A DNA stretch of 34,167 bases from a virus: positions 1 through 34,167 of IMG/VR virus record IMGVR_UViG_3300032322_000783, one strand, 5' to 3'. Below the pieces are notes generated by a model. That model was given only the letters and a program-made list of their open reading frames with translations, did no database searches and was not told where the DNA came from. Made by a program: the position numbers and the translations under genes. Of the stretch, positions 6,859 through 11,855 are shown in pieces; the first letter of the stretch is position 1, and each line of letters begins with the position of its first letter.

Positions 6859-7004
6859 AACGCACCTACCGATGCCCCGAATGTAAAAAAGAAATCACCC
6901 TACACATCACCCCATCTACCGAACCTGTGTGCTCAAACCCGCAGGTTCATACATCTCGACACATCCAAATGAAACAAGTAGTGTCGGGTCATGTACGAAG
7001 ATGA
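6855..7004 (+). CDS. Zinc-ribbon mini-protein
   Basis: A 49-residue product beginning MKRTYRCPECKKEITLH; C7 and C10 form a CPEC knuckle and C26 with nearby His could complete a zinc site. I use ATG 6855, in an ATGA overlap with the preceding Cys-rich ORF, rather than an upstream in-frame TTG (6819). Its 3' end overlaps the next gene by 14 bases. Small zinc ribbons of this kind are common in actinophage early regions and usually have no known role. Confidence 0.6.
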   Translation: MKRTYRCPECKKEITLHITPSTEPVCSNPQVHTSRHIQMKQVVSGHVRR

Positions 7005-7422
7005 ATACCCAGACCCCGTAAACCTTCACCTCCTACAACAAGCACTCATTTCGTTAGAGCAAGAAGGAATACTCGAAGTTGTTGGCATCAGCGACAACGG
7101 CGAAGAAATGTATCAAATAACCGAGAAAGGACTCGCGTACTACATGAGCAATCAAATGGACTTCGACACTTGGGCACGCATCGGCTACGAATCAGGCTGG
7201 TGCTCACCACCCATGTGCTACACGCATGACGGTCTTCCGTTTACCGCAACCGAAGACGAAGAAATGACCGAAGGCAACGACCCCTGTATCCATGTCGTAC
7301 GCCTCTATGAGACAGTCGACCAGAAGAAAGGGTGTGAGGCAAACAACTCTGCTGCCGTATGGCGAGCAAGCAACCTTGGTTGGGATGACCAGCAGAGTTC
7401 CCCACCCCTCGGAGAAAGGTAA
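6991..7422 (+). CDS. Winged-helix-like protein with conserved actinophage C-terminal domain
   Basis: A 143-residue protein. Residues 8-50 look like the end of a winged helix (LLQQALISLEQEGILEVVG, then MYQITEKGLAYY). Residues 60-140 (ARIGYESGWCSPPMCYTHDG, then DPCIHVVRLYE, and NNSAAVWRASNLGW) match a conserved domain I recall from actinobacterial and phage proteins of unknown function. Cysteines in CSPPMC and DPC could bind metal. It is the last rightward gene of the left block and converges on the leftward operon. Confidence 0.75.
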   Translation: MYEDEYPDPVNLHLLQQALISLEQEGILEVVGISDNGEEMYQITEKGLAYYMSNQMDFDTWARIGYESGWCSPPMCYTHDGLPFTATEDEEMTEGNDPCIHVVRLYETVDQKKGCEANNSAAVWRASNLGWDDQQSSPPLGER

Positions 7423-7447
7423 ACAAGGGGCAGGGACACTCCGCTGT

Positions 7448-7741
7448 TTAGCGACGGCGATAGTGGTTGTATCGCCTTTTCTGAGGTCGCTTCACAGAAC
7501 TATCAAACTCTACCTGTTTCGGGTGGACATTCGCAAATCCCCACGCCTCAATCGCAGCACGACACGCCTGCTCCGTGCCCCAATAGTAAACATTCGGCGG
7601 ATGATTAGTGAAGGTGCGACCCTGCCACCTGTATTCGCCAGCCCAACATTTACCATCGGCTCGCTCAGCCTTCCATACCTTCTGCTTTTCTACGGGGGCA
7701 GGTCGGCGAAGTATCTTGCGACCCAACCTACGCCAACGCAT
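7448..7741 (-). CDS. Small basic protein of unknown function
   Basis: The last gene of the leftward operon: 97 residues from ATG 7741 (an in-frame TTG at 7744 adjoins). It overlaps the previous gene by 14 bases. Both ends are very basic (MRWRRLGRKILRR and KRPQKRRYNHYRRR). The middle has strands and an ACRAAIEAWG helix, as in small DNA- or RNA-binding proteins. It ends 25 bases from the converging rightward gene, and no obvious bidirectional terminator lies in that gap. Function unknown. Confidence 0.6.
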   Translation of the reverse strand: MRWRRLGRKILRRPAPVEKQKVWKAERADGKCWAGEYRWQGRTFTNHPPNVYYWGTEQACRAAIEAWGFANVHPKQVEFDSSVKRPQKRRYNHYRRR

Positions 7742-8207
7742 CAAGAGCGTTCAGGATTTCGGTGATGCGGTAGCGGTCGAACCTGTCAGCGGTCAAACCT
7801 TCACGGCACACCGCCACCAGTTCCTCTAAGCGGACTCGCCTCTGCCCAGCCTTCGTTGTTTTGGGTGAGTCGTGTACCTCAGCGTCGGTGTAGAAGGCAC
7901 GGTACTTGGCGTGTATGTACGGGTGGCTTCGGTTGCTTCGCTTCCTCAGCATGAACACCGCCCCCGCTTGGTGAAGGTTGGAGAGCGCACCTGAGACTTG
8001 CCCGTGGTGAAGGCTGAGTGCCTGTCCTGTGGTTGCCCACGTCGCACCGCCAGCACCCGTCCTATCTAGGTAGTCCAAGATGAGGGCTTGCCTGTCGGCG
8101 AGTGTGCCGTCGTCGGCTTCCGCCTCTGCTCGGAGTCGGCTTGCTTCGCTTCCTGCGTGTCCGCCTGTGCCGTCATACGGCAGGAACGGTAGTTCTGGAT
8201 AGGTCAT
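7728..8207 (-). CDS. Winged-helix DNA-binding protein (actinophage type)
   Basis: A 159-residue protein. The N-terminal LPYDGTGGHAGSEASRLRA (about 9-27) followed by DRQALILDYLDRTG, then LHHGQVSGALSNLHQAGAVFML (about 65-86), matches a common actinophage winged-helix arrangement: P-Y-x-G-T-x-G linker, then a MarR-like recognition helix with HHGQxSGALSxLH. The C-terminal 60 residues are charged and helical. Start ATG overlaps the previous stop (ATGA). A regulator of phage or host transcription is likely; target unknown. Confidence 0.75.
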   Translation of the reverse strand: MTYPELPFLPYDGTGGHAGSEASRLRAEAEADDGTLADRQALILDYLDRTGAGGATWATTGQALSLHHGQVSGALSNLHQAGAVFMLRKRSNRSHPYIHAKYRAFYTDAEVHDSPKTTKAGQRRVRLEELVAVCREGLTADRFDRYRITEILNALDALA

Positions 8208-8521
8208 GATGCTATGTCTCCGTAGTCTTCTACTTTGATTTTCCAGTCGTCACCGTCATCGTATGGCACTTCGCTGACGAAGTAGCCGATACGGTTCACG
8301 AACGAATACCCGTTCACGATGTAGGTTCCATCGCTCCCGTCTATCCATGTCCACACTTTGCGTGTCAGGTTGTGGTCGCATACGAACTCGTGCTCCTTGC
8401 CTGATGTGGAGAAGAGGATTCCGTCTAGGTTTTCGTCTTGCCATGACGCTTCGCTGGTAAGCGTGTTGGTCACTGGTCGGAACATGGTTTCCCACTGTTC
8501 TACTGTTGCCGTGCGTGTCAT
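8204..8521 (-). CDS. Conserved small acidic protein
   Basis: A 105-residue protein from ATG 8521, one base after the stop of the preceding gene. Conserved-looking segments are QWETMFRPVTNTL, GKEHEFVCDH, VWTWIDGSDGTYIVNGYSFVNRIGYFVSEVPY. This set recalls a small family seen in actinophages and other viruses and plasmids, with W...FxPVxN near the start and vNRiGYfvte near the end; no function is known. An upstream extension in frame to 8605 has no ribosome-binding site and overlaps the neighbour. It is part of an ATGA-coupled run of genes. Confidence 0.7.
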   Translation of the reverse strand: MTRTATVEQWETMFRPVTNTLTSEASWQDENLDGILFSTSGKEHEFVCDHNLTRKVWTWIDGSDGTYIVNGYSFVNRIGYFVSEVPYDDGDDWKIKVEDYGDIAS

Positions 8522-8522
8522 G

Positions 8523-8876
8523 CTATTTGCCTGCGTTCTCTCGGAACTTGGCAACCTCGTCCTCGGTTGGCTCTCGGTTCTCCGTCTTGTAAAACTCCTC
8601 CACAAAACGGTCTGCCTCGTCGTCGTTCCGCACCTCGTATTCGTCTACCGAGATGACATGGAAGTCATGCCCACCTTCGGTCAGTAGACGAGGCAACTCG
8701 TCGGGAGTTGTGTAGAAGAACACGAGTTCGTCGAGATGTCCGAGCGAGTCATACAACTCGTTCTCGTGTGGGTCGTATTCTCCGAAGGAGAAGAAGACTT
8801 GTCCTAGTGGTTGGTCTTCGTCGTGGTACTTGATGACGCACCACGCCCCCGTTGCGTTTGCTGGTATCGGTTTCAT
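8523..8876 (-). CDS. Acidic protein of unknown function
   Basis: A 117-residue, strongly acidic protein with ATG in an ATGA overlap. The N-terminal half is strand-rich (GAWCVIKYHDEDQPLGQVFF), the middle has ELVFFYTTPDELPRLL, and the C-terminus is a charged helical tail. No catalytic or metal motif is visible. High acidity and small size are features of some phage host-takeover or DNA-mimic proteins, but nothing here is specific enough to claim that. It is translated from the transcript that carries RNA element E4. Confidence 0.65.
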   Translation of the reverse strand: MKPIPANATGAWCVIKYHDEDQPLGQVFFSFGEYDPHENELYDSLGHLDELVFFYTTPDELPRLLTEGGHDFHVISVDEYEVRNDDEADRFVEEFYKTENREPTEDEVAKFRENAGK

Positions 8877-9064
8877 ACTCGCACCTCGCTGTCTTCAATG
8901 CCGAGCAGGACTTCCAAAATCTCCCAGCCCACCTCAATACTGCGGTCAGTCAGAGCACGCCCGACCTTTTCCAATACTGCCTCGCATTTATCTAGTGACC
9001 AGTCAGGACGCAACTGTCGTATGTCCTCGGCAAGCCATCTAATTACTACCTCTGTCTTTGTCAT
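8873..9064 (-). CDS. 63-residue helical protein preceded by RNA element E4
   Basis: A 63-residue helical protein (VVIRWLAEDIRQLRPDWSLDKCEAVLEKVG). AGAAAGGAAA stands about 7 nt before the ATG, within the tail of the structured element at 9065-9158. The stop overlaps the next ATG. The first gene of the five-gene run that ends at 7448. Function unknown. Confidence 0.65.
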   Translation of the reverse strand: MTKTEVVIRWLAEDIRQLRPDWSLDKCEAVLEKVGRALTDRSIEVGWEILEVLLGIEDSEVRV

Positions 9065-9158
9065 TGCTGTTTCCTTTCTCTGTTGGTTGTTTGTGTTTCG
9101 GACTTGCGTCCTTGCGGGTGGGCAGGACTCGCACCTGCCTGTCTGCTAGTCACCCCGC
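9065..9158 (-). ncRNA. Structured leader RNA element E4 (fourth of four copies)
   Basis: Read on the minus strand. The closing stem is GCGGGgTG (9151-9158) with CACCCGC (9114-9120), with one bulged G. Next to its 3' strand is a hairpin GGCAGG/CCTGCC (9121-9139) with 7-nt loop TGCGAGT. After AAGG comes GGAC-GCAA-GTCC (9100-9111), a GNRA-type tetraloop hairpin, then an A/C-rich tail and AACAGAGAAAGG before the ATG at 9064. Architecture and tail match elements E1-E3, although this copy is the most divergent. The 7-nt-loop arm plus acceptor-like stem resembles a tRNA T arm, but no full cloverleaf or anticodon arm can be formed. Confidence 0.6.
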
Positions 9159-9164
9159 TACTGC

Positions 9165-9335
9165 TTAGAGCAACCCTCGCAAGTTCTCGTCGCTGAGACG
9201 AACCTTGCTCTTGCTCTTGACGAGTCGTGCTTGGGCGTGGAGTTTTGGGTCACAGTCCTCGCACACGGGGTTGCCCCACTCGTCGTTCAGTACGGGTTTG
9301 ATGTTCTCGCACCCGTCACAAATCCATTGTTTCAT
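9165..9335 (-). CDS. Zinc-ribbon mini-protein
   Basis: A 56-residue protein: MKQWICDGCENI, then NPVCEDCDP, then a basic tail and NLRGLL. C6-x2-C9 and C25-x2-C28 form a four-Cys zinc ribbon. GAAAGG lies before ATG 9335. It is the first gene behind the strong promoter at 9380-9408, with a leader of about 38 nt. The knuckle pattern is clear, so the gene is very likely real. Zinc ribbons this small act as nucleic-acid or protein adaptors; no specific role can be given. Confidence 0.7.
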   Translation of the reverse strand: MKQWICDGCENIKPVLNDEWGNPVCEDCDPKLHAQARLVKSKSKVRLSDENLRGLL

Positions 9336-9379
9336 GTCGTTGCCTTTCTCTCGTGTCGGGCAACCAGCCCAACGAAACC

Positions 9380-9408
9380 ATCATAGCACACTTTCGGCAG
9401 TTTGTCAA
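9380..9408 (-). promoter_or_regulatory. Strong leftward promoter PL1
   Basis: On the minus strand: TTGACA (9403-9408), a 17-base spacer, then TATGAT (9380-9385) with TGC in front, so it is also an extended -10. The predicted start is near 9373. The first transcribed bases can form a GGGC/GCCC hairpin, followed by CACGAGAGAAAGG, the same tail as in the leader of PL2. It drives the genes from 9335 to 7448. Confidence 0.8.
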
Positions 9409-9427
9409 GTGTGACTCTTGTCACACT
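9408..9427. promoter_or_regulatory. Palindromic operator at PL1
   Basis: AGTGTGAC-TCTT-GTCACACT is a perfect 8+8 palindrome. Its inner part fits TGTGA-N6-TCACA, the consensus of Crp/GlxR-type regulators. It touches the -35 box of PL1 and is centred about 44 bases upstream of the predicted transcription start. The same core recurs at PL2 (11664-11679). The binding protein, host or phage, is unknown. Confidence 0.65.
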
Positions 9428-9444
9428 ACGAAATGGCGTGAACA

Positions 9445-9639
9445 TTAGAACCACCCCCGAACACCTGTTCGACGAACACCTGTTCGCCACCCCTGCCACA
9501 CTTTCACGCCGAGATGAAAGAACGGGTAGACACACACGCCCACCACGAACACCAACCCGACAGAACCCGACACCACCGCCACCGTCAGCATCACAACCCA
9601 AGTGTGCGACAATGCGTAACCCACCACGGGCGGTCTCAT
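9445..9639 (-). CDS. 64-residue membrane protein
   Basis: ATG 9639 overlaps the previous stop and has a very good ribosome-binding site (AAGGAAGGA). Residues about 13-45 are hydrophobic (Val/Gly/Leu-rich), enough for one long or two short membrane helices. The C-terminal WRTGVRRTGVRGWF comes from the tandem palindromes at 9458-9486, so the protein end and the DNA sites share the same bases. An upstream extension of this frame to 9891 has no support. Function unknown. Confidence 0.6.
   Translation of the reverse strand: MRPPVVGYALSHTWVVMLTVAVVSGSVGLVFVVGVCVYPFFHLGVKVWQGWRTGVRRTGVRGWF
9458..9486. promoter_or_regulatory. Tandem pair of SOS-box-like palindromes
   Basis: CGAACACCTGTTCG occurs twice, at 9458-9471 and 9473-9486, one base apart. 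Each copy fits CGAACANNTGTTCG, the core of the actinobacterial LexA box. Both lie in the last codons of the leftward membrane-protein gene (encoding TGVR twice) and upstream of promoter PL1. Binding by LexA or by a phage regulator is possible. Confidence 0.5.
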
Positions 9640-9761
9640 AGTTCCTTCCTTGTGACGAACCGCCACAGAGGGCGACCCTGCCCACGACACGCCCGCAACA
9701 CAACCCACAGAGGGACGGCTACGGCTACTTCCACTACGGCAAGCCAGAGAAGCGTCCTCAT
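9636..9761 (-). CDS. 41-residue single-span membrane peptide
   Basis: Sits between two genes with ATGA overlaps at both ends. The 41 residues start with a hydrophobic helix (LLWLAVVEVAVAVPLWVVL) and end in a basic stretch (RPLWRFVTRKEL), so it is likely inserted with its basic tail inside the cell. Its last codons include the ribosome-binding site of the next gene. Two adjacent tiny membrane proteins may act together. Function unknown. Confidence 0.5.
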   Translation of the reverse strand: MRTLLWLAVVEVAVAVPLWVVLRACRGQGRPLWRFVTRKEL

Positions 9762-9934
9762 GCTTTGCGCCCTTTGGATAGTTGCTCGGTGCCGACATAC
9801 CAGACACCGCCACCGCCCAACTTGTAGACATACGCCCCTGTCGGGTCTTCGTCGGCGTACCCGTAGAACTGTACGGGTAGTGAGCCGTCAAGGGTGAGCC
9901 TGTCGCCCACCTTGTAGCGTCGTTGCTTGCTCAC
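9758..9934 (-). CDS. 58-residue small beta-rich protein
   Basis: GTG start in a GTGA overlap with the previous gene. The product begins with a basic patch (MSKQRRYKVGDRLTL), followed by strands (VQFYGYADEDPTGAYVYKL, then GGGGVWYVG), which looks like one small beta barrel or SH3-like fold. No motif identifies a role. Kept because of tight coupling at both ends and a normal protein composition. Confidence 0.5.
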   Translation of the reverse strand: MSKQRRYKVGDRLTLDGSLPVQFYGYADEDPTGAYVYKLGGGGVWYVGTEQLSKGRKA

Positions 9935-10077
9935 TTGTAGACCTCGCTTTCTCGGATGAGTTCGTCGGACATCTCACGCAAGCGTCGGAACACGTTCTGT
10001 GCGTCCTTGTTCATGATGTCTACCGCCAACCCGTCGAGCCAATCGGTAGCGAGGTAATCCCACAGTTCTTGCGTCAT
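9931..10077 (-). CDS. 48-residue helical acidic protein
   Basis: ATG lies 2 bases after the stop of the preceding gene. The 48 residues are predicted helical (MTQELWDYLATDWLDGLAVD, then FRRLREMSDELI) with many acidic residues. Coupled to the next gene by a GTGA overlap. No known family. Function unknown. Confidence 0.5.
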   Translation of the reverse strand: MTQELWDYLATDWLDGLAVDIMNKDAQNVFRRLREMSDELIRESEVYK

Positions 10078-10079
10078 GG

Positions 10080-10451
10080 CTACGCCCATTCGTGGCGGAT
10101 AACATACCCCGCCCGCTCGGTGTCGTGCTTATACAACTCATAAGACAAGTTGTAGACAAGGTGGAACCCCATGTCCATACCGCAACCATGAACACGGATT
10201 ACCCGCCACCCGTTACGGTCTTTGACCTTCTCGCCCATAGCCTCGCTTGCCGCGTAGGTGATGTCCACGAGGTCGCCGTCTTTGTCCACGAGTTTTAGAG
10301 AGATGTCTCTACTCATGCCAGATTGCGACACGTGCCGTAGGACGGTATGGATTGCGGGATTTTCCGCCCCTTCCAACATCTCCCGTAGTCGTCGCCGTGC
10401 TAGTTCTCTGTCTATCGCTTGTTGTGTTTTTTTACTTATTGGTCGTGGCAT
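10080..10451 (-). CDS. Conserved phage protein of unknown function (preceded by RNA element E3)
   Basis: A 123-residue protein. After a basic helical N-terminus it carries VLRHVSQSGMSRDISL (about 38-53), VDITYAASEAMG, and VHGCGMDMGFHLVYNLSYELY (about 88-108). These three segments mark a small family I recall from many actinophages and some Firmicutes phages, with no established function. AGAAAGGGG before the ATG is the tail of element E3. First of a run of five coupled genes down to 9445. Confidence 0.78.
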   Translation of the reverse strand: MPRPISKKTQQAIDRELARRRLREMLEGAENPAIHTVLRHVSQSGMSRDISLKLVDKDGDLVDITYAASEAMGEKVKDRNGWRVIRVHGCGMDMGFHLVYNLSYELYKHDTERAGYVIRHEWA

Positions 10452-10555
10452 CTCTGCCCCTTTCTCTGTTGTTATTCGGTCACCGAAACCACTTCGGCGT
10501 TACCTTGTACCCTAGCGAGGTCGTGAGCCTCACGCAAGCATTACTTGACTAGGGT
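10452..10555 (-). ncRNA. Structured leader RNA element E3
   Basis: Minus strand. The closing stem ACCCTAG (10549-10555) with CTAGGGT (10509-10515) is 7 perfect pairs. Inside are CAAG-taatg-CTTG (10535-10547) and GAGG-7 nt-CCTC (10517-10531, extendable by a wobble pair). The stem is followed by ACAAGGTA, then hairpin CGCCGAA-GTGGT-TTCGGTG, then GACCGAATAAC and AACAGAGAAAGG before the ATG at 10451. Flanks are shared almost exactly with E2, while the inner hairpins differ in sequence but keep their place. Confidence 0.72.
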
Positions 10556-10562
10556 CGCATCC

Positions 10563-10817
10563 TTATTGGTAAGACGGATACCGCCTAATCGGTGCTTCTC
10601 CGTTGTAAAGTTTGCCCGTCGCTATCGGTGCCCCGTCGATGTCGTAATGCTTTATGAATAGGGTAGCGTCACAGTCGCATTCTAAGTAGGCGACACTGCC
10701 CGACGGCGAGCGGTACGAGAACGCTGAAATGCCCTCTACCTGTTTCGCTAGTTTCATTGGGACGACAAGCCACGCATGGCTACTGTCTCCTATCCATTTG
10801 AGTTTGCTTGTATCCAT
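10563..10817 (-). CDS. Conserved small phage protein (preceded by RNA element E2)
   Basis: An 84-residue protein with SSHAWLVVPMKLAKQVEGISAF, then YLECDCDATLFIKHY. The SSHxWLxVP opening and an acidic Y-LE-DCDAxxF strand mark a small actinophage family of unknown function. AGAAAGG stands before ATG 10817. It is a single gene between elements E2 and E3, so each end of its message carries a structured RNA. Confidence 0.72.
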   Translation of the reverse strand: MDTSKLKWIGDSSHAWLVVPMKLAKQVEGISAFSYRSPSGSVAYLECDCDATLFIKHYDIDGAPIATGKLYNGEAPIRRYPSYQ

Positions 10818-10926
10818 TGCTATTCGCCTTTCTCTGTTGTTATTCGGTCAAGTCTCACCACGAGGCTCGCTACCTTGTACCCTAGTCGCCTATCGCTGGC
10901 GAGTCAAGTCTTACACTTGCTAGGGT
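10818..10926 (-). ncRNA. Structured leader RNA element E2
   Basis: Minus strand. Closing stem ACCCTAG (10920-10926) with CTAGGGT (10879-10885); inner hairpins CAAGT-gtaag-ACTTG (10905-10919) and TCGCC-agcgata-GGCGA (10886-10902). The second has a 7-nt loop and directly abuts the closing stem. Then come ACAAGGTA, a weaker hairpin with the same GTGGT loop as E3, GACCGAATAAC and AACAGAGAAAGG, then ATG 10817. Compared with E3, the 7-nt-loop arm has entirely different bases that still pair. Confidence 0.75.
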
Positions 10927-10934
10927 CGTATTCT

Positions 10935-11102
10935 TCACCCCCCGAAGGCTCTAATAATGTCCTCTCGCATCTCTTCGGGTGTCTGTCCTTCTACGGCTCG
11001 GGCGTGGCACGGTAGGCAACGATTCTGAGGGAATCGTTCTAGCCAGTGAACCATAGAGCCACACTCAGCGCACGGCGTTTCTTCGGGTTCGTGGTTCCTC
11101 AT
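10935..11102 (-). CDS. Zinc-ribbon mini-protein
   Basis: A 55-residue protein in an ATGA overlap with the previous gene. C11-x2-C14 (PCAEC) and C29-x2-C32 (RCLPC) form a four-Cys zinc site, followed by a helical tail (TPEEMREDIIRAFGG). The CAEC...W...CxxCH pattern is like many short zinc-binding phage and bacterial proteins. Its stop lies 8 bases before element E2. Role unknown; a nucleic-acid or protein adaptor would be typical. Confidence 0.65.
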   Translation of the reverse strand: MRNHEPEETPCAECGSMVHWLERFPQNRCLPCHARAVEGQTPEEMREDIIRAFGG

Positions 11103-11263
11103 ACGGCGACCCTGCTGTTGTTTTTCTTCTGTTGCTCGGTAGCGATTCCTGCCAGAACTCTTGCCAATTCCTCGGCGAGAGTCCGAGCCGTTTCGTACTG
11201 TCCCCGTTTCGTTTCGTACCGAATCACCCTAATGAGGTGCTCGGTGTACTCTTCTATCTTCAT
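11099..11263 (-). CDS. 54-residue helical protein (preceded by RNA element E1)
   Basis: A 54-residue, mainly helical protein (EEYTEHLIRVIRYETKRG, then ARTLAEELARVLAGI) with a basic tail. GAGAAAGGG stands before ATG 11263 at the end of element E1. Coupled by ATGA to the zinc-ribbon gene. No recognised family. Confidence 0.6.
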   Translation of the reverse strand: MKIEEYTEHLIRVIRYETKRGQYETARTLAEELARVLAGIATEQQKKNNSRVAV

Positions 11264-11367
11264 TGTCTACCCTTTCTCGGTAGTTATTCGGTCACGCCTC
11301 GGCGAGGCTTGTAACCTTGTGGACGGGTGAGGTAGTGAACCTCGCAACCCCTATGGGTCGCCCGTCC
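11264..11367 (-). ncRNA. Structured leader RNA element E1
   Basis: Minus strand. Closing stem GGACGGG (11361-11367) with CCCGTCC (11321-11327): 7 perfect pairs, all different from E2/E3 yet fully complementary. Inner hairpins: CGACC-6 nt-GGTTG (11345-11360, two wobble pairs) and GAGG-ttcacta-CCTC (11329-11343, 7-nt loop). Then ACAAGGTTA, hairpin GCCTC-gcc-GAGGC, GACCGAATAAC and CCGAGAAAGG before ATG 11263. Order and spacing equal those of E2 and E3. Confidence 0.74.
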
Positions 11368-11374
11368 CGTATTG

Positions 11375-11575
11375 CTACGCTCTTTCTGATTCCATTCCCG
11401 TGCACTCTGCCCAACCGCAAGCGTTGCGGAAAGTGTGACGGTTGAACCTTTCGTTATCCTCTCTCAGGGCACTTGCTAGCCCGTTGACGATGCTCATCCA
11501 GTCGTGAGGGTTGGCGCCGTCCCTTAGTTCTTTTTTCATCGCCTTTGCGATTAGTTCGTAGTCTTTCCTAGTCAT
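11375..11575 (-). CDS. Conserved small actinophage protein, first gene of the leftward operon
   Basis: A 66-residue protein starting at ATG 11575 (an upstream in-frame extension to 11653 would run into the promoter). The pattern TRKDYELIAKAMK, then VNGLASALREDNERFNRHTFRNACG, is a conserved small actinophage family: a start RKDYxLIA, then LAxALxxDNxRFdrxrF-xACG. Function unknown. Its leader is about 43 nt long and has hairpin GGGTTCG/CGAACCC followed by CACGAGAGAAAGG. Confidence 0.75.
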   Translation of the reverse strand: MTRKDYELIAKAMKKELRDGANPHDWMSIVNGLASALREDNERFNRHTFRNACGWAECTGMESERA

Positions 11576-11624
11576 TCTCTGTACCTTTCTCTCGTGGGTT
11601 CGTACCACCGAACCCGATACCAAC

Positions 11625-11653
11625 ACTGTAGCGAACCCGTCGCCACTTGTCAA
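11625..11653 (-). promoter_or_regulatory. Strong leftward promoter PL2
   Basis: On the minus strand: TTGACA (11648-11653), a 17-base spacer, TACAGT (11625-11630). Predicted start near 11618, 43 bases before the first ATG. It matches PL1 in its -35 box, spacer length and in the palindrome upstream. It would drive the genes from 11575 leftward. Confidence 0.75.
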
Positions 11654-11663
11654 GTCTTTTCAC

Positions 11664-11679
11664 TGTGACTTGTGTCACA
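11664..11679. promoter_or_regulatory. Palindromic operator at PL2
   Basis: TGTGAC-TTGT-GTCACA, a perfect 6+6 palindrome with the same half-site as the operator at PL1 and again fitting TGTGA-N6-TCACA. It is centred about 53 bases upstream of the predicted PL2 start, that is 9 bases further out than at PL1. Confidence 0.6.
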
Positions 11680-11737
11680 CTAGCCAGAAGTAACGAGACC
11701 GTAACATTCCACGAAACTGTCAGGCAACCCTAACAAC

Positions 11738-11757
11738 TTATCCACAACCTATCCACA
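11738..11757 (+). other. Two DnaA-box-like sites
   Basis: TTATCCACA (11738-11746) is a perfect DnaA box and CTATCCACA (11749-11757) differs at one base; they are in direct orientation, 11 bases apart. Together with the iterons just downstream they suggest the phage origin, opened by host DnaA. A single perfect 9-mer can arise by chance, but the close pair in a non-coding region is less likely to. Confidence 0.5.
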
Positions 11758-11773
11758 AGGCGGACTTCGCCAG

Positions 11774-11808
11774 AAGTTACCAACGGGTAACTTACTCGCG
11801 GGTAACTT
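11774..11808. repeat. GGTAACTT iterons
   Basis: AAGTTACC (11774-11781) faces GGTAACTT (11786-11793) across 4 bases, and a further direct copy GGTAACTT stands at 11801-11808, 15 bases on. Three copies of one 8-mer, in both orientations, beside DnaA boxes resemble initiator-binding iterons; the first two could also form a hairpin. Confidence 0.55.
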
Positions 11809-11855
11809 GTGGGGGGTGGGGGGTGTGTGGTCGTTCGGTCACGGAGAGTGAGATG

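Noticed and set aside
7292-7765. 157-codon rightward ORF across the convergent junction
   Set aside because: Overlaps both the rightward winged-helix-like gene and the leftward basic-protein gene, and its product has no domain-like pattern.
9100-9140. Phage attachment site (tRNA 3' end copy)
   Set aside because: A tRNA-end-like sequence could be an attP core, but no integrase is in the window and the related elements E1-E3 argue for an RNA role.
9100-9180. tRNA gene on the minus strand
   Set aside because: The T-arm-like hairpin is convincing, but the upstream part is the coding end of the zinc-ribbon gene, no 7-bp acceptor partner and no anticodon arm fit, and the architecture matches the other three leader elements instead.
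9402-9897. Rightward ORFs of 79 and 127 codons opposite the leftward membrane genes
   Set aside because: His/Arg/Thr/Pro-rich shadow translations of the antisense strand; the leftward frames have ribosome-binding sites and ATGA couplings.
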